From the NCBI GenBank assembly GCA_041487355.1, contig JBGPND010000010.1, positions 1 through 56,378 on the forward strand: a DNA stretch of 56,378 bases, read 5' to 3'. Positions 40,034 through 48,238 of this stretch are shown here, in pieces. How positions within the stretch are numbered: position 1 is the first letter of the stretch; every line of letters starts with the position of its first letter. A program made the translations under genes and the position numbers. The notes under the pieces are model-generated. The model did not search any database, was not told where the DNA came from, and saw nothing but the letters and a program-made list of their open reading frames with translations. This DNA is from JAMXLO01 sp041487355 (GTDB lineage: Bacteria; Pseudomonadota; Alphaproteobacteria; Acetobacterales; Acetobacteraceae).

Positions 40034-41358
40034 AAATAGTACCGCGCGTGACGATCGGCGGATGGATCAAGCGGATACTGCCACGCTCTCTGCTTGGGCG
40101 CAGCCTGCTGATGATCCTGCTCCCGCTCGTGCTGCTGCAGGCGGTTGCGCTGCAGATCTTCTACGGCAGCCATCTCGACATCGTTTCCCGCCGCCTCTCG
40201 GGTGGCGTCGCGGCCGAACTGGCCTACACGCTGGAATTACTCAGTCGGTTTCCCGATGATCAGGCCTGGATCCTTCGCATGGCGCACGCGCAGTTCGACC
40301 TCGTGCTGCGGATGGAGCCGGACGCGATCCTGCCGAAGTCGCGGCGGGTGAACATTCTCGGTCCAATGGACGATGACCTCGCCGTTGCGCTGCAGGAGAA
40401 GGTGCGGCTGCCGTTCACCATGGATTGGACGTCCGATCCAGTCTCGGTGCTGATCCGCGCGCAGTTGCCCAATGGCGTGCTGGACATCCAGGCGCCGCGC
40501 AAGCGGCTCTACACCGGCACGATCTATATCTTCGTGTTCTGGCTCGTGGGCATGGCATTGCTGCTGTTCGGCATCGCTGCGTTGTTCATGCGCAATCAGG
40601 TGCGAGCGATCAGGCGCCTGGCCGCGGCGGCCGAGGCGTTCGGCATGGGACGCGATATCGGGCCGATCAAGCCGGAGGGTGCGACCGAGGTCCGCCAGGC
40701 GGCAACCGCGTTCAACCGGATGCAGGAGCGCGTCCGCCGTTTCCTGGTGCAGCGGACCGAGATGCTGGCTGGCGTGTCGCATGACCTGCGCACGCCGCTG
40801 ACCCGCCTGCGGCTTGCGCTGGAGATGATGCCGCCACGCGAGGAGCTACGTCAGGACGTCGGCGAGATGACCGCCGACGTCGAGGAGATGGAGCGGATGA
40901 TCAGCGGCTACCTCGCGTTCGCGCGCGGCGAGGGTGCCGAACAGGCCGAGCTGGTAAACTTGTCGGCGGTGATCGAGGAGGTTGCCGCCGGCGCCCGGCG
41001 CTCGGGTGCCGCGGTGGAGGTGGATGTGCCGCCGACACTCACGCTGTCGCTGCGGGCGAACGCGGTGCGGCGCGCCATCACCAATCTGGTGGACAATGCG
41101 CGCCGGCACGCGCATCGCGTGGCACTGGCGGCGATGCCGCAGGGGCGCATGGTGTTCGTGACGGTGGATGATGACGGCCCCGGCATACCGCCGGAACGAC
41201 GGGAAAGCGTGTTCCGGCCGTTCGAGAGCGATGCCGCCGGCGGTACCGGCCTCGGTCTGACGATCGCCCGCGACATCGTGCGCGCACATGGCGGCGAGAT
41301 CGTGCTCGAGGACAGCCCGCTTGGAGGATTGAGGGCGCGGATCAGGCTGCCTGTGTAG
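40030..41358 (+). CDS. EnvZ-type sensor histidine kinase
   Basis: 442 residues. Membrane helix 1 (24-45), a periplasmic sensor of about 115 residues, helix 2 (163-187), HAMP (RAIRRLAAAAEAFGMG), HisKA with phospho-His251 (LAGVSHDLRTPLTRLR) and an ATPase domain (NLVDNARRHAH, DDDGPGIPPE, GGTGLGLTIARDI). The layout matches EnvZ of alphaproteobacteria, which with OmpR reacts to osmotic or envelope conditions. Coupled to the upstream regulator. Confidence 0.95.
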   Translation: MKIVPRVTIGGWIKRILPRSLLGRSLLMILLPLVLLQAVALQIFYGSHLDIVSRRLSGGVAAELAYTLELLSRFPDDQAWILRMAHAQFDLVLRMEPDAILPKSRRVNILGPMDDDLAVALQEKVRLPFTMDWTSDPVSVLIRAQLPNGVLDIQAPRKRLYTGTIYIFVFWLVGMALLLFGIAALFMRNQVRAIRRLAAAAEAFGMGRDIGPIKPEGATEVRQAATAFNRMQERVRRFLVQRTEMLAGVSHDLRTPLTRLRLALEMMPPREELRQDVGEMTADVEEMERMISGYLAFARGEGAEQAELVNLSAVIEEVAAGARRSGAAVEVDVPPTLTLSLRANAVRRAITNLVDNARRHAHRVALAAMPQGRMVFVTVDDDGPGIPPERRESVFRPFESDAAGGTGLGLTIARDIVRAHGGEIVLEDSPLGGLRARIRLPV

Positions 41359-41426
41359 CGGTCGGTGGTCGGTAGGCAGTGCCGTCCACGGACCTCATAC
41401 CGTCGCGCGGAGACGATGACTCATTG

Positions 41427-41511
41427 TCGTCATGCCCACGAATGCGGGCACCCAGTGGGACCAGCACTTTTCTTTGCAGCTCTGGGTTCCCGCTTGCGCG
41501 GGAATGACGTT
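41427..41511. repeat. Palindromic element, family 3 (long form)
   Basis: Ends GTCGTCATGCCC and the inverted GGGAATGACGT, with nested symmetry (GCGGGCACCCAG ... CTGGGTTCCCGC) around a 28-base centre. This form, with CTTTGCAGC/AAAGT in the middle, is common in alphaproteobacterial intergenic DNA. It occupies most of the 198-base gap between two convergent genes and could stop transcription from both sides. Confidence 0.8.
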
Positions 41512-41556
41512 TGCAAGTCGGGCCTCGCGCTCGGCGATAATACCGAACACTGAACC

Positions 41557-42009
41557 CTACTTCGCCTTCTCCGCCAGCGCCTTCACTTCGTCCATCGCCT
41601 CGGCGAAGCGCTTGTTCAGCAGCCCGAGCGCCTCCGCATTGGACTGCTGGATCAGGTCGCTCAGCTCCTGCATGCGGGCGACAGCGCGTTGGTAGGCCTG
41701 CTTAAGCAGCTCAGCCTGCTTGGCGGCCTTGGCCTGCGGTGCATCGGCGGAAGCGAGCGCCTTCATCGCCTCGGTCAGTTCGGCCATGCTGCTCTGCATG
41801 ATCTCCATGTAACGCCGAGCGACCGCCTGGGCACCTTCCAGCGCCACACGATTGGCGGCCGTCAGGGTCTCGAGGTTCTTGCGGTTCGCCGCCAGGAACG
41901 TCTCCATGTCCGGCAGCGCGGGAAGCTTCATGTCGGCGAAGAACTTCGTGAAGTCCATCTCGGGTGCAGACTTCGCGCCGCCTGACTTGGATTGCGGACC
42001 GCTTGCCAT
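41557..42009 (-). CDS. Phasin family protein
   Basis: 150 residues, all helical, with FLAANRKNLETLTAANRVALEGAQAVARRYMEIMQ typical of phasins split here across the central helices. It coats polyhydroxyalkanoate granules and controls their size. An AGGAAAGGAG ribosome site precedes the ATG at 42009. No PHA synthase is in the window. It lies 31 bases from the end of the upstream flavin monooxygenase gene on the same strand. Confidence 0.88.
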   Translation of the reverse strand: MASGPQSKSGGAKSAPEMDFTKFFADMKLPALPDMETFLAANRKNLETLTAANRVALEGAQAVARRYMEIMQSSMAELTEAMKALASADAPQAKAAKQAELLKQAYQRAVARMQELSDLIQQSNAEALGLLNKRFAEAMDEVKALAEKAK

Positions 42010-42040
42010 GGCCGGCTCCTTTCCTCTGGCGTGACTGCGA

Positions 42041-43063
42041 TCAGCTTACGCCCGCCGCAGTGGCAGAAGCTACAAAATCGCCGTTCACGAAGGGCAGCAC
42101 CTCTTCGGTCAGTCGGCGGAACTGGGTCATGGCATCGCCCATCGTGGCAAGACGCAAGGTGATGCGGTTGCAGCCGGAGCCCATGTAGCGGCGAAGCTGC
42201 GCAATCACCTGATGCGGTGGACCATAGGCTAGCCAAGCCGCCAAACGCTCCTTGCTGTAGTTGGCACCATAGTAGAGATCGAGGAACCGCTTGGCGTCGG
42301 CCAATGCGGCGTCGCTGTCCTCGCCGATGTTGACGTGGTGACAGAGCGTATTGTCGAAGCCCGCCATGTCGCGACCGGCCTGAACGCCGGTGCGCTGGAT
42401 GAAGTCCCACGAGCGGCGGAAGCCTTCCGGGCTGACCGAATGCGTCATCCAGCCGTCCGCGACGCGCGCGACACGGGCCAGCGCGAACTTGGTACCTCCC
42501 ATATCCGTCTGGTTGTTGGACAGCCTTCCGGCGTTCGTTGTGAGCCAGATCGGGCACGGCGACTGCAGCGGCTTCGGCTGCAAGGTGATGCCGCTGAACC
42601 GGATGAACCTGCCCTCGAACGGCTCATCATCGCGCGTCCAGAGATGCCGCAATGCGTGCATGTTCTCGATCATCCGGCGCCGGCGTTCGGCGGGCGGGAA
42701 GCCCATCGCTGCCGTCTCCGCGTCCCACGCCGCACCGGCACCGCCGCCAGAACAGACGGCAAGCCGTGTGCGGCCGTTCGACAATACGTCGAGCGAGGCC
42801 CATTCGTAGGCGAACACGCGCGGGTCGCGCAGGGCAAACGAGCCCATGCACGCAGGGCCAAGCAACACGCGCTCGGTACGGCCGGCAATCGCGGCCAGCA
42901 GGGTGAAGGCGTCGAGCCGCTGGTTGACGAACAACGCATCGCCGACCCAGACAGAATCGAGCAGCGGCGACGCCTCGACGGCATCGGCCAGCGCCAGCAG
43001 CTGCCTCACCGTGGTGAGGCCAAGCAGCACACCGCGGTTCGACAGGGTTATACCGAAGCGCAT
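42041..43063 (-). CDS. LLM-class (luciferase-like) flavin-dependent oxidoreductase
   Basis: 340 residues from the ATG at 43063, with GAGGA upstream; a GTG at 43084 is possible. RFGITLSNRGVLLG, then LLDSVWVGDALFVNQRLDAF, TERVLLGPACMGSFALRDPR and RTRLAVCSGGGAG follow the F420/FMN TIM-barrel pattern, ending in MTQFRRLTEEVLPF. Such enzymes oxidise aldehydes, sulfonates, nitriloacetate or similar. The neighbouring TauD genes point to sulfonate, aryl-ester or related breakdown, but the substrate is inferred only. Confidence 0.87.
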   Translation of the reverse strand: MRFGITLSNRGVLLGLTTVRQLLALADAVEASPLLDSVWVGDALFVNQRLDAFTLLAAIAGRTERVLLGPACMGSFALRDPRVFAYEWASLDVLSNGRTRLAVCSGGGAGAAWDAETAAMGFPPAERRRRMIENMHALRHLWTRDDEPFEGRFIRFSGITLQPKPLQSPCPIWLTTNAGRLSNNQTDMGGTKFALARVARVADGWMTHSVSPEGFRRSWDFIQRTGVQAGRDMAGFDNTLCHHVNIGEDSDAALADAKRFLDLYYGANYSKERLAAWLAYGPPHQVIAQLRRYMGSGCNRITLRLATMGDAMTQFRRLTEEVLPFVNGDFVASATAAGVS

Positions 43064-43081
43064 GTGCGCGTCCTCAGTTGG

Positions 43082-43109
43082 CACTTACATGCATTCTGCG
43101 CCGTAAGTG
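43082..43109. promoter_or_regulatory. Inverted repeat upstream of the LLM gene
   Basis: CACTTAC (43082-43088) and GTAAGTG (43103-43109) are exact inverted 7-mers with a 14-base spacer, about 20-45 bases upstream of the LLM start. It may be an operator or a leader hairpin. A small GGCCCGC hairpin (43121-43138) of family 3 type follows. Confidence 0.3.
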
Positions 43110-43165
43110 AAGACATGGGTGGCCCGCCTGCGCGGGCCATGACGATCGGGGTGGGCACGTGCGGG

Positions 43166-44023
43166 TCAGAACGGCGCGTCGCCTGCCACGATGATGCGGT
43201 TCATGAAGCGCCGCGCGCCCTCCGGATAGTCGCCGTTCGCCTTGTGCATGGTGCAGCGATCGTCCCAGATGACGATGTCACCCTGGCGCCATTTGTGGCG
43301 ATAGCAGAACCGCGGCTGCGTCGCATGTTCCACCAGTTCGTCGATCAGCCGGTGGCCTGCTTCGAGATCCATGTCGACGATGTGATCCATGCGATTGCGG
43401 CTGATGTAGAGCGCCTTGCGGCCCGTCTCGGGATGCGTCCGCACCAGCGGGTGCACGACCGGCAGGCGCGCGGCGAGTATTTCCGGGGCGATGGTGCGGG
43501 TGCGCCCCACCGTTCGGCTGGTGGGCTTCATCATGTGCACGACGCGCAGTCCGTCGAGGCGCCGCCTCTCCGCTTCAGGCAGCGCCTGATAGGCTTCGTA
43601 CATGTTGGCGAACTCGGTGTCGCCGCCGGACTGGGGGGTCTCGATGCCGTAGAGACAGGTGAGCGAACACGGTTCGGCCATGAACGTGTCGTCGCTGTGC
43701 CACTGCGCGCCGGCAACCAGGCGCTTGCCATCGCCCTTGGCATCGCGGTCATCACTGGACAGGGTGGTGACGGCGGGGAAGCCCGGCACGTGGGGGATTT
43801 CCGGGCGTACCAGCGGCCTGCCGAAGGTGGAGATTGCAGCGAGATACTCGCCCGGCCCGATGCTCTGGCCGCGGATGCACAGCACCAGATTATCGAGCAG
43901 CGCCTGGCGCAGTGTCTTCGCCAACCGGTCGTCTGGTGTGCGGTGGAGATCCAGGCCTTCGACCGCGATTCCCGTGTGGCTGCCGAGCTTCGTGAACACG
44001 ATTTCTGTCGTCGACGCTGACAT
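43166..44023 (-). CDS. TauD/TfdA-family Fe(II)/2-oxoglutarate dioxygenase (first)
   Basis: 285 residues. Fe ligands His109 and Asp111 in QWHSDDTF, and the distal His in DRCTMHKANGDYPEG near 262; the 2-oxoglutarate-binding Arg follows in RRFMNRIIVAG. Family members hydroxylate taurine, 2,4-D or alkyl sulfates and release sulfite or a similar group. It is divergent from a second, closely similar dioxygenase (44113) over an 89-base gap, so the two were probably produced by duplication. The substrate is unknown. Confidence 0.9.
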   Translation of the reverse strand: MSASTTEIVFTKLGSHTGIAVEGLDLHRTPDDRLAKTLRQALLDNLVLCIRGQSIGPGEYLAAISTFGRPLVRPEIPHVPGFPAVTTLSSDDRDAKGDGKRLVAGAQWHSDDTFMAEPCSLTCLYGIETPQSGGDTEFANMYEAYQALPEAERRRLDGLRVVHMMKPTSRTVGRTRTIAPEILAARLPVVHPLVRTHPETGRKALYISRNRMDHIVDMDLEAGHRLIDELVEHATQPRFCYRHKWRQGDIVIWDDRCTMHKANGDYPEGARRFMNRIIVAGDAPF

Positions 44024-44112
44024 GGGATGTTCCCCGCGTTGCCCACCTCAGGTTGCACGCGTGGGGCTTCCTGCGCAATCTGCCGACACTTGGCCTGGAA
44101 GGAGCAGCATCC

Positions 44113-44964
44113 GTGGCAACCATCGAGGACTACACGATCTCCCCTCTCTCAGCCCATACCGGCGCGGAAGTCCCCGAGGTCGATCTGACGCTACCGATCG
44201 ACGCGGCTCTGCGCGAGCGTCTGAACCGCGCCTTCGTTGCGCATTCCGTCCTGGTCTTCCGGGACCAGCATCTGTCACCGCAGCAATTGCTGGAGGCGGT
44301 GCAGTTGTTCGGTGAGGTTTTCCCGCAGCACAATACCCGCTTCTCATTGCCCGAATGTCCGCTGATCCATTACATCTCCAACCAGGACTCTTATCCCGAC
44401 GGGAGACGCTACATTCCGGGAGAAGGCTACCACACCGACCACTCGAACGCCGCGGAACCGCCGAAAGCAACGGTGCTGCACGCGGTGCAGCTACCGGATC
44501 ACGGCGGCGACACGCAGTTCGTCAACATGCACCGCGCCTATGAGGATCTGCCGGATGCGACGAAGCGGCGGATCGATGGATTGCAAGCGGTGCACGTCTA
44601 TCAGAGCCGGCACAGCGAGCGAAAGCTGATGGCGCTGACCGAGGCAAACCGCAATTCTGTGCCCGATGCGGTGCTGCATCCGCTGGTGCGCACCCATCCG
44701 GAGAGCGGTCGCAAGGCGATCTACCTCAATCCGATCCGCATCGAGGGCGTGGTCGGGATGGCGGAGAGCGAGGCCTTGGCCCTGCTCGACGAGCTTCTGG
44801 CGCACGCGACACAGCCGCAATACGAGTACCGTCACCATTGGCAGCCGGGCGATATGGTGATGTGGGACAACCGCTGCCTGCTGCACAAGGCGAACGGCGA
44901 TTACGACATGGGGCAGGTGCGCTACCTGTACCGGATCATGCTCAAGGGGGATGTGCCGGTGTGA
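44113..44964 (+). CDS. TauD/TfdA-family Fe(II)/2-oxoglutarate dioxygenase (second)
   Basis: 283 residues from a GTG at 44113, chosen because GGAAGGAG lies 8 bases upstream; the frame continues up to 44053 without family sequence. Fe ligands His107 and Asp109 (GYHTDHSN) and distal His in DNRCLLHKANGDYDMG; the 2-oxoglutarate Arg follows. It resembles the divergent copy but differs around the first loop (SDDTF versus TDHSNAAEPP), so the two could act on different substrates. A hairpin follows the stop. Confidence 0.9.
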   Translation: MATIEDYTISPLSAHTGAEVPEVDLTLPIDAALRERLNRAFVAHSVLVFRDQHLSPQQLLEAVQLFGEVFPQHNTRFSLPECPLIHYISNQDSYPDGRRYIPGEGYHTDHSNAAEPPKATVLHAVQLPDHGGDTQFVNMHRAYEDLPDATKRRIDGLQAVHVYQSRHSERKLMALTEANRNSVPDAVLHPLVRTHPESGRKAIYLNPIRIEGVVGMAESEALALLDELLAHATQPQYEYRHHWQPGDMVMWDNRCLLHKANGDYDMGQVRYLYRIMLKGDVPV

Positions 44965-44968
44965 GATT

Positions 44969-44995
44969 CGGCCGGGTCAAGTCCTGATCCGGCCG
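44969..44995 (+). terminator. Hairpin after the second dioxygenase
   Basis: CGGCCGG and CCGGCCG form a perfect 7-base stem with a 13-base loop starting 5 bases after the stop. No T-run follows, so it may be a processing hairpin or weak terminator. Confidence 0.4.
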
Positions 44996-45126
44996 GCGAG
45001 CCAGGACGTGCCACCAGGCCGCATTACCAAACATTCAGACGATACCAAGCTTTCGCCGCGATCCCGCCGCCGTGTGGTCGCTCCCTCCTCCCATCGTGAG
45101 CGCGCTGGAAAAAGGAGGAACACACC

Positions 45127-45411
45127 GTGCGCAAGACCCTGATCGGCCTCGCGGCCGCCACAGGACTTCTGGGCTTCGGAACAACTGGCGCATCGGCCCT
45201 CACACTCGGTCCGATGAACGGTTCGGATCAGGTCAGGACGGCCGAGGGTTCGGTGATCCAGAAAGCCGACTGGTACTGCGGCCCGCGCTGCGAATACTGG
45301 CGCCCCCGTCGCTGGGAAGAGCATCGCCGCTGGGAAGAAGGCCGGCGTTGGCGGGACTACGGCTATAACCGCGACGGCTACAACGGCGGTTACGGACATT
45401 ACTACCGCTGA
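45127..45411 (+). CDS. Small exported Arg/Tyr/Gly-rich protein
   Basis: 94 residues from a GTG at 45127 behind AAAGGAGGA. Signal peptide RKTLIGLAAATGLLGFGTTG to ASA|LTLG. The mature part has ADWYCGPRCEYWRPRRWEEH, with a CGPRC motif, then repeats of the RRWEE type and a Tyr/Gly/Asn tail. Such proteins are frequent in acetic-acid-bacteria relatives but have no known role; the Cys pair and basic tail suggest a cell-envelope or metal-related function at best. Confidence 0.65.
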   Translation: MRKTLIGLAAATGLLGFGTTGASALTLGPMNGSDQVRTAEGSVIQKADWYCGPRCEYWRPRRWEEHRRWEEGRRWRDYGYNRDGYNGGYGHYYR

Positions 45412-45421
45412 CGTATGAACT

Positions 45422-45475
45422 GCACGGCGCCCCTGCGCTCGAGTCCGCTTGCCGGACAAGGCAAGGGCGCCGTGC
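45422..45475 (+). terminator. Long GC hairpin after the small exported protein
   Basis: GCACGGCGCCC (45422-45432) and GGGCGCCGTGC (45465-45475) form a perfect 11-base stem starting 11 bases after the stop. A second inverted pair, CCGGTAT/ATACCGG, lies at 45503-45540. No T-run is present. Nothing else is recognised between 45412 and 45737 except the next palindrome. Confidence 0.5.
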
Positions 45476-45576
45476 CCTCGCCTCTCTGCGCGACGCAACT
45501 TTCCGGTATAGGCCGACAAACGTATAGATAGCGATACCGGCTGATGTATCGTCACGCGTAGCGTCTGTTCCATCAT

Positions 45577-45620
45577 CGTCATGGCCGTCCTCGGGTCAGG
45601 CCCGAGGACAGCCATGACGA
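45577..45620. repeat. Palindromic element, family 3 (short form)
   Basis: TCGTCATGGC-C-GTCCTCGGG and CCCGAGGAC-A-GCCATGACGA are inverted with a 5-base loop and one mismatch. It lies about 118 bases upstream of the LivK-type gene. Confidence 0.8.
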
Positions 45621-45737
45621 GGTAGCGTCGCGAGGGCCGCGGCCGCATTGCGGATGCCGCCGAGTGGCAATAGCCTCCCCCGGCAACGGGCGCCGAAGAA
45701 ACCCGCACCAGCCTCAAACGCCGTAGGGAGAACATCC

Positions 45738-46931
45738 ATGACGCAAGTCGTCACCCGCCGCACTCTCGTCACTACTGCCCTCGCGGCATCCGTGGTGCCG
45801 CATCACACCTACGCCGCCGATGCGATCAAGATCGGCATGCCGCTCGCCCTGACCGGCCCGCTCGGTTCCGTCGGGCAGGAGATGAAGAACGGCGCCGAGC
45901 TCTGGGCGAAAGTCGAGAACGCCAAGGGCGGGCTGCTCGGCCGGCCGATCCAGCTCTTCATCACCGATACCGGCGGCGATCCCGCGACCTGCGTGCGCAA
46001 AGCACAGGAACTGGTGGAGCGCGAGAACTGCCATGTCTTCTTCGGCATGACACTGTCATCCGAAGCGCTCGCGGTCGTGCCGAAACTTGCCGAGTGGAAC
46101 GCGATCTTCGTCTCCTCCGACAACGGCGACGGACGGCTGACCGGTTCGTCCTTCGTGCCCAATTTCTTCCGCTCCAACATCTCGGGTCCGATGGGAACAC
46201 GCGCGGTCTCGCTCTACCTGCGCAACGCGCCGTTCAAGAGCTTCTATGCGATCGGCATGGACTACGCCTGGGGCCGCAACAGCGTCGGCGTGTTCGAAGA
46301 CGAGTTGAAGAAGGCGGGGCGCACCTTGCTTGGCACGGTCTTCTCGCCGACGGGCACCAAGGACTTCGCCACCTATATCAGCAAGATCCGCCAGTCCGGC
46401 GCCGATGCGCTCTACATGGTGCTGGCGGGCGACGACTATAACGCGTTCCTGACCCAGGCGAAGCAGTACCGCCTCGGCGACAAGGTACAGCTCCTCACCG
46501 AAGTCGTCGATCTGACCTCGATCCGCGCCGTGGGCGACGCGACCGTCGGGTTGATCGGCTCGACGCGTTACACCTACACGCTGGACAATCCGGCCAACAA
46601 GGAATTCGTCGCACTCTGGCAGAAGGAATACGGTCAGGTGCCGAACAACAACGAAGGCGAGCAGTGGCAGGCGTGCCAGATCCTCGCCACCGGTATCCGC
46701 AAGGCGGGCGGCATCGAAACCGACAAGCTGCGCGCGGCACTCGAGACCGTGGCGATCGACAGCATCAAGGGTCACGTCGCCATCCGCGCCTGCGACCACC
46801 AGGCGGTCCAGCAGGGCTTCATCGTCAAGGTGGTGAAGCAGGAGGATCCGCTGCCGGTGCCGCAGGTGATCGCCACCTACCCCGGCGATCAAACCACGCC
46901 GGCTTGCAACAAGATGACCTATGATGATTGA
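45738..46931 (+). CDS. ABC transporter substrate-binding protein, LivK/amide family
   Basis: 397 residues from the ATG at 45738 (TAGGGAG upstream). The leader holds a twin-arginine-like VTRRTLVTTALAASV before TYAADA, so export may go by Tat. IKIGMPLALTGPLGSVGQEM then WAKVENAKGGLLGRPIQLFI are typical of periplasmic binding protein family 6. No permease genes are adjacent. Its neighbours (two TauD enzymes, LLM oxidoreductase, flavin protein) suggest uptake of an organic substrate for those enzymes, as inference. Confidence 0.88.
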   Translation: MTQVVTRRTLVTTALAASVVPHHTYAADAIKIGMPLALTGPLGSVGQEMKNGAELWAKVENAKGGLLGRPIQLFITDTGGDPATCVRKAQELVERENCHVFFGMTLSSEALAVVPKLAEWNAIFVSSDNGDGRLTGSSFVPNFFRSNISGPMGTRAVSLYLRNAPFKSFYAIGMDYAWGRNSVGVFEDELKKAGRTLLGTVFSPTGTKDFATYISKIRQSGADALYMVLAGDDYNAFLTQAKQYRLGDKVQLLTEVVDLTSIRAVGDATVGLIGSTRYTYTLDNPANKEFVALWQKEYGQVPNNNEGEQWQACQILATGIRKAGGIETDKLRAALETVAIDSIKGHVAIRACDHQAVQQGFIVKVVKQEDPLPVPQVIATYPGDQTTPACNKMTYDD

Positions 46932-46962
46932 TATCGCCGCAACCCATCCAGGAGCGTGACAC

Positions 46963-47400
46963 GTGGCAACGATTCCGAAGACCCTGCAGCCGCATATCAA
47001 TACCGCATTCCCCGACCATGTCTGCCTGGTCGCGACCGCGTTGCCGAACGGCTATGCGCAAGTCACCCCGCGCGGCAGCACGATGGCCTACGACGACGAC
47101 CACCTCGCGCTGTGGGAACGCGGCAAGGGATCGACCAACGAGGCCATGAAGGATGGGACCAAGGTCACGGTCTATTTCCGCAAGCCTCCGCTGCGCGCCG
47201 ACGGCACGCTGCCGAAGGGCGGCATCGCCCGCTTCTACGGCGCCGCGAAGGTGCACAAATCCGGGCCGGCCTACGAAGAGGTGTGGCGCCGGCTGGTTCA
47301 GCCGGAGAAGGACCGCGACCCCGAGAAGAAGGGTTTCGCTGTGCTGATCAAGGTGGAGCGGGCGGAGGATCTGGAGGGGCTGCCACTGAATCTCGACTGA
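46963..47400 (+). CDS. Pyridoxamine 5'-phosphate oxidase-like flavin protein
   Basis: 145 residues from a GTG at 46963 (CCAGGAGCG upstream). PDHVCLVATALPNGYAQVTP, followed by DHLALWERGKGSTNEAMKDG and KVTVYFR are the split-barrel FMN-binding pattern. Members of the family act on PNP, haem or F420/flavin substrates. It is 31 bases downstream of the binding protein, so the two are probably an operon. The exact reaction is not clear. Confidence 0.83.
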   Translation: MATIPKTLQPHINTAFPDHVCLVATALPNGYAQVTPRGSTMAYDDDHLALWERGKGSTNEAMKDGTKVTVYFRKPPLRADGTLPKGGIARFYGAAKVHKSGPAYEEVWRRLVQPEKDRDPEKKGFAVLIKVERAEDLEGLPLNLD

Positions 47401-47422
47401 GGCGCGGACCGCAGGAAGCAGT

Positions 47423-47515
47423 ATTCACCGCAGAGGCGCAGAGAAAGGCAAAAAATCCGCTTCGCGCGCAGCGCGCGTTCCTTATCTCTGCGTGCTCTGC
47501 GCCTCTGCGGTGAAT
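47423..47515. repeat. Inverted-repeat element, family 2
   Basis: Perfect 21-base arms (47423-47443, starting ATTCACCGCAGAGGCGCAGA, and 47495-47515) around a 51-base centre containing the palindrome GCGCGCAGCGCGCG. It resembles the element at 35549 and the single arm at 31788. It fills most of the gap between two convergent genes. Confidence 0.87.
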
Positions 47516-47557
47516 TTTCCTTGCTGGCAAACCGTGCCGGGTCCGAAACCGTTCCGA

Positions 47558-48238
47558 TCAGGTCGACGGGCGGAACCCGGTCGCCACCACGTAGAGCTCG
47601 CTCGACTCCTTGCGGCTCGCCGGCGGCTTGGCGTGCCGCACGGTGGCGAAGCGGCGCTTGAGCCGATCGAGCATCTGGCGCTCCGCCCCGCCCTGGAACA
47701 CTTTCGCGACGAAGCCGCCGCCCTCGGCGAGCACCTCCACGGCGAATTCCAACGCCGCCTCGGCCAGCGCCATGATGCGCAAGTGATCGGTGGCGGCGTG
47801 TCCCGTGGTGTTCGGCGCCATGTCTGACAGCACGAGGTCGGCCTTGCCGCCCAGCGCCTCGATCAGCTGCGCCTGGATGGCGGGATCGGTGAAGTCGCCC
47901 ACCAGGACCACCGCCCCCGGCACCGGGCCCATCGGCAGCAGGTCGACCGCCAGGACCTGCGCCGCGCCGCGCCCAGCCGCGACCTGGGTCCAGCCTCCCG
48001 GCGCCGCGCCCAGATCGACCACACGTGCGCCGCGGCGGATCAGGTGGAACCTGTCGTCGAGTTCCGCCAGCTTGAACGCGGCACGCGAGCGCCAGCCCTG
48101 CTGCTTCGCCGCCTGCACGTAAGGGTCGTTGAGCTGGCGGGCCAGCCAGCGCTGGGAGGCGCCGCTTCGCCCCTTCGCGGTGCGGACCGGGACCGCGAGT
48201 CCGCGCGGTGGCGCCACCTTGCCGGAGCGTTGGGTCAT
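47558..48238 (-). CDS. rlmE: 23S rRNA (uridine-2'-O-)-methyltransferase RlmE
   Basis: 226 residues. SQRWLARQLNDPYVQAAKQQ, then GWRSRAAFKLAELDDRFHLI, carrying the first catalytic Lys, ARVVDLGAAPGGWTQVAAG (motif I), VLSDMAPNTTGH (Asp) and GGGFVAKVFQG (second Lys) make the K-D-K-E set of FtsJ/RlmE proteins. It 2'-O-methylates U2552 of 23S rRNA in late 50S assembly. The start overlaps the ppx stop by ATGA (48235-48238). Confidence 0.95.
   Translation of the reverse strand: MTQRSGKVAPPRGLAVPVRTAKGRSGASQRWLARQLNDPYVQAAKQQGWRSRAAFKLAELDDRFHLIRRGARVVDLGAAPGGWTQVAAGRGAAQVLAVDLLPMGPVPGAVVLVGDFTDPAIQAQLIEALGGKADLVLSDMAPNTTGHAATDHLRIMALAEAALEFAVEVLAEGGGFVAKVFQGGAERQMLDRLKRRFATVRHAKPPASRKESSELYVVATGFRPST

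Noticed and set aside
42335..44020. 561-codon plus-strand frame opposite the LLM and first TauD genes
   Set aside because: Antisense to two motif-complete enzymes and lacks any motif of its own.
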